Source: Trachythela sp. YZ-2020 (lineage: Eukaryota > Cnidaria > Anthozoa > Malacalcyonacea > Clavulariidae). From it: a stretch of 64,000 nt of DNA. The stretch is taken from the NCBI GenBank assembly GCA_016169945.1, contig JADLSH010000358.1, positions 2,513,001-2,577,000 of the forward strand. The letters run 5' to 3'. Within the stretch, counting starts at the first letter, position 1. Every line of letters starts with the position of its first letter. The notes under the pieces are model-generated. The model was not told where the DNA came from, ran no database searches, and saw only the letters and a program-made list of their open reading frames with translations. The position numbers were made by a program, and so were the translations under genes. Below, one piece after another: positions 63,771-64,000 of this stretch.

Positions 63771-64000
63771 AAAATCAAGCAGGCATGGGTGTCGCATGTT
63801 GGCTGGAGTTAATAGGTGTCTTTCCTCAAATTGCAGGTCCTGAGCGACAGCAGCAGAAAATGACTTTTCTTATGGGTAACAAACCTCTTAAAATTTAGAC
63901 AAAAACGTCTAAAATTCTGAACTCCCCACCCATCTGCACTCACAACTGGTTGTGTTTAGCTTGATGAAAGGCAGCTGGGGGAGGGGGGAGGCAATTGTCC
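63771..64000. other. Flank of the terminal LINE, no gene recognised
   Basis: No signature seen; G-rich run near 63,970-63,990. Confidence 0.3.

Noticed and set aside
1..64000. tRNA, rRNA and snRNA genes
   Set aside because: I looked for T-loop/B-box (GGTTCGA-type) and rRNA-like conserved stretches and saw none that could be supported by eye; a tRNAscan or Rfam search would be decisive.

Overview
The window looks like AT-rich nuclear DNA from an invertebrate animal. I lean towards a cnidarian, because several pieces are of kinds I associate with cnidarian genomes: SGNH-hydrolase segments next to retroelement ORFs, the HEExDTR multi-copy protein family, CR1-like LINEs with a WWKNKK-type ORF1, and foldback MITEs centred on CGAGCGCAGCG. 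This assignment is an inference. I see no rRNA, convincing tRNA, CRISPR array or bacterial-style operon. I also see no host housekeeping gene; nearly everything recognisable is a mobile element or its debris, and many elements are nested inside one another.

Layout. 1-1,708 (minus): an integrase-like DDE transposase gene with a readable two-exon structure, whose intron carries a MITE. 1,919-2,215: an array of near-palindromes. 2.2-8.3 kb (minus): a decayed SGNH retroelement segment, LTR-retroelement debris and a broken copy of the HEExDTR family. 9,107-12,797 (plus): a complete-looking TTAA-flanked DNA transposon whose transposase gene runs into a DEDDh exonuclease domain. 13.7-15.4 kb: nested inverted-repeat elements. 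15.4-17.8 kb (minus): a RecQ-like helicase fragment and a LINE. 18.7-21.5 kb (plus): a LINE relic interrupted cleanly by a 981-bp Helitron-like element; a second element with the same ends lies at 24,283-25,007. 21.6-27.7 kb: MITEs, a perfect 46-bp hairpin and tandem repeats. 28.7-31.4 kb (minus): a DIRS-type retroelement with SAP-like, RT, RNase H and tyrosine recombinase segments. 32.7-33.8 kb (minus): an L2/CR1-like LINE. 34.2-34.6 kb: two abutting mariner-type MITEs.

36,328-41,216: a second integrase-type transposon with TIRs and a probable TTAG duplication, whose first codons were split by a 512-bp inverted-repeat element. 43,497-49,631: two 1.7-kb TIR elements in opposite orientation, each bounded by GGCCGGCC, around a 2.7-kb interior that holds a probable hAT-like element. 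50.4-59.1 kb (plus): a LINE split by a 5.9-kb TA-flanked element, which itself contains two more LINE fragments. 59.5-63.7 kb (minus): a nearly full-length CR1-like LINE with ORF1 and ORF2.

The genes therefore do not form one pathway. They are layers of mobile DNA whose order of arrival can be read. At three places, removing an element and one copy of its target duplication rejoins an older reading frame (LINE at 20,388/21,370; transposase at 40,585/41,098; LINE at 51,439/57,315), which is the strongest internal evidence for the boundaries given. Several in-frame stops look like CpG decay (CGA to TGA), consistent with old, possibly methylated copies.
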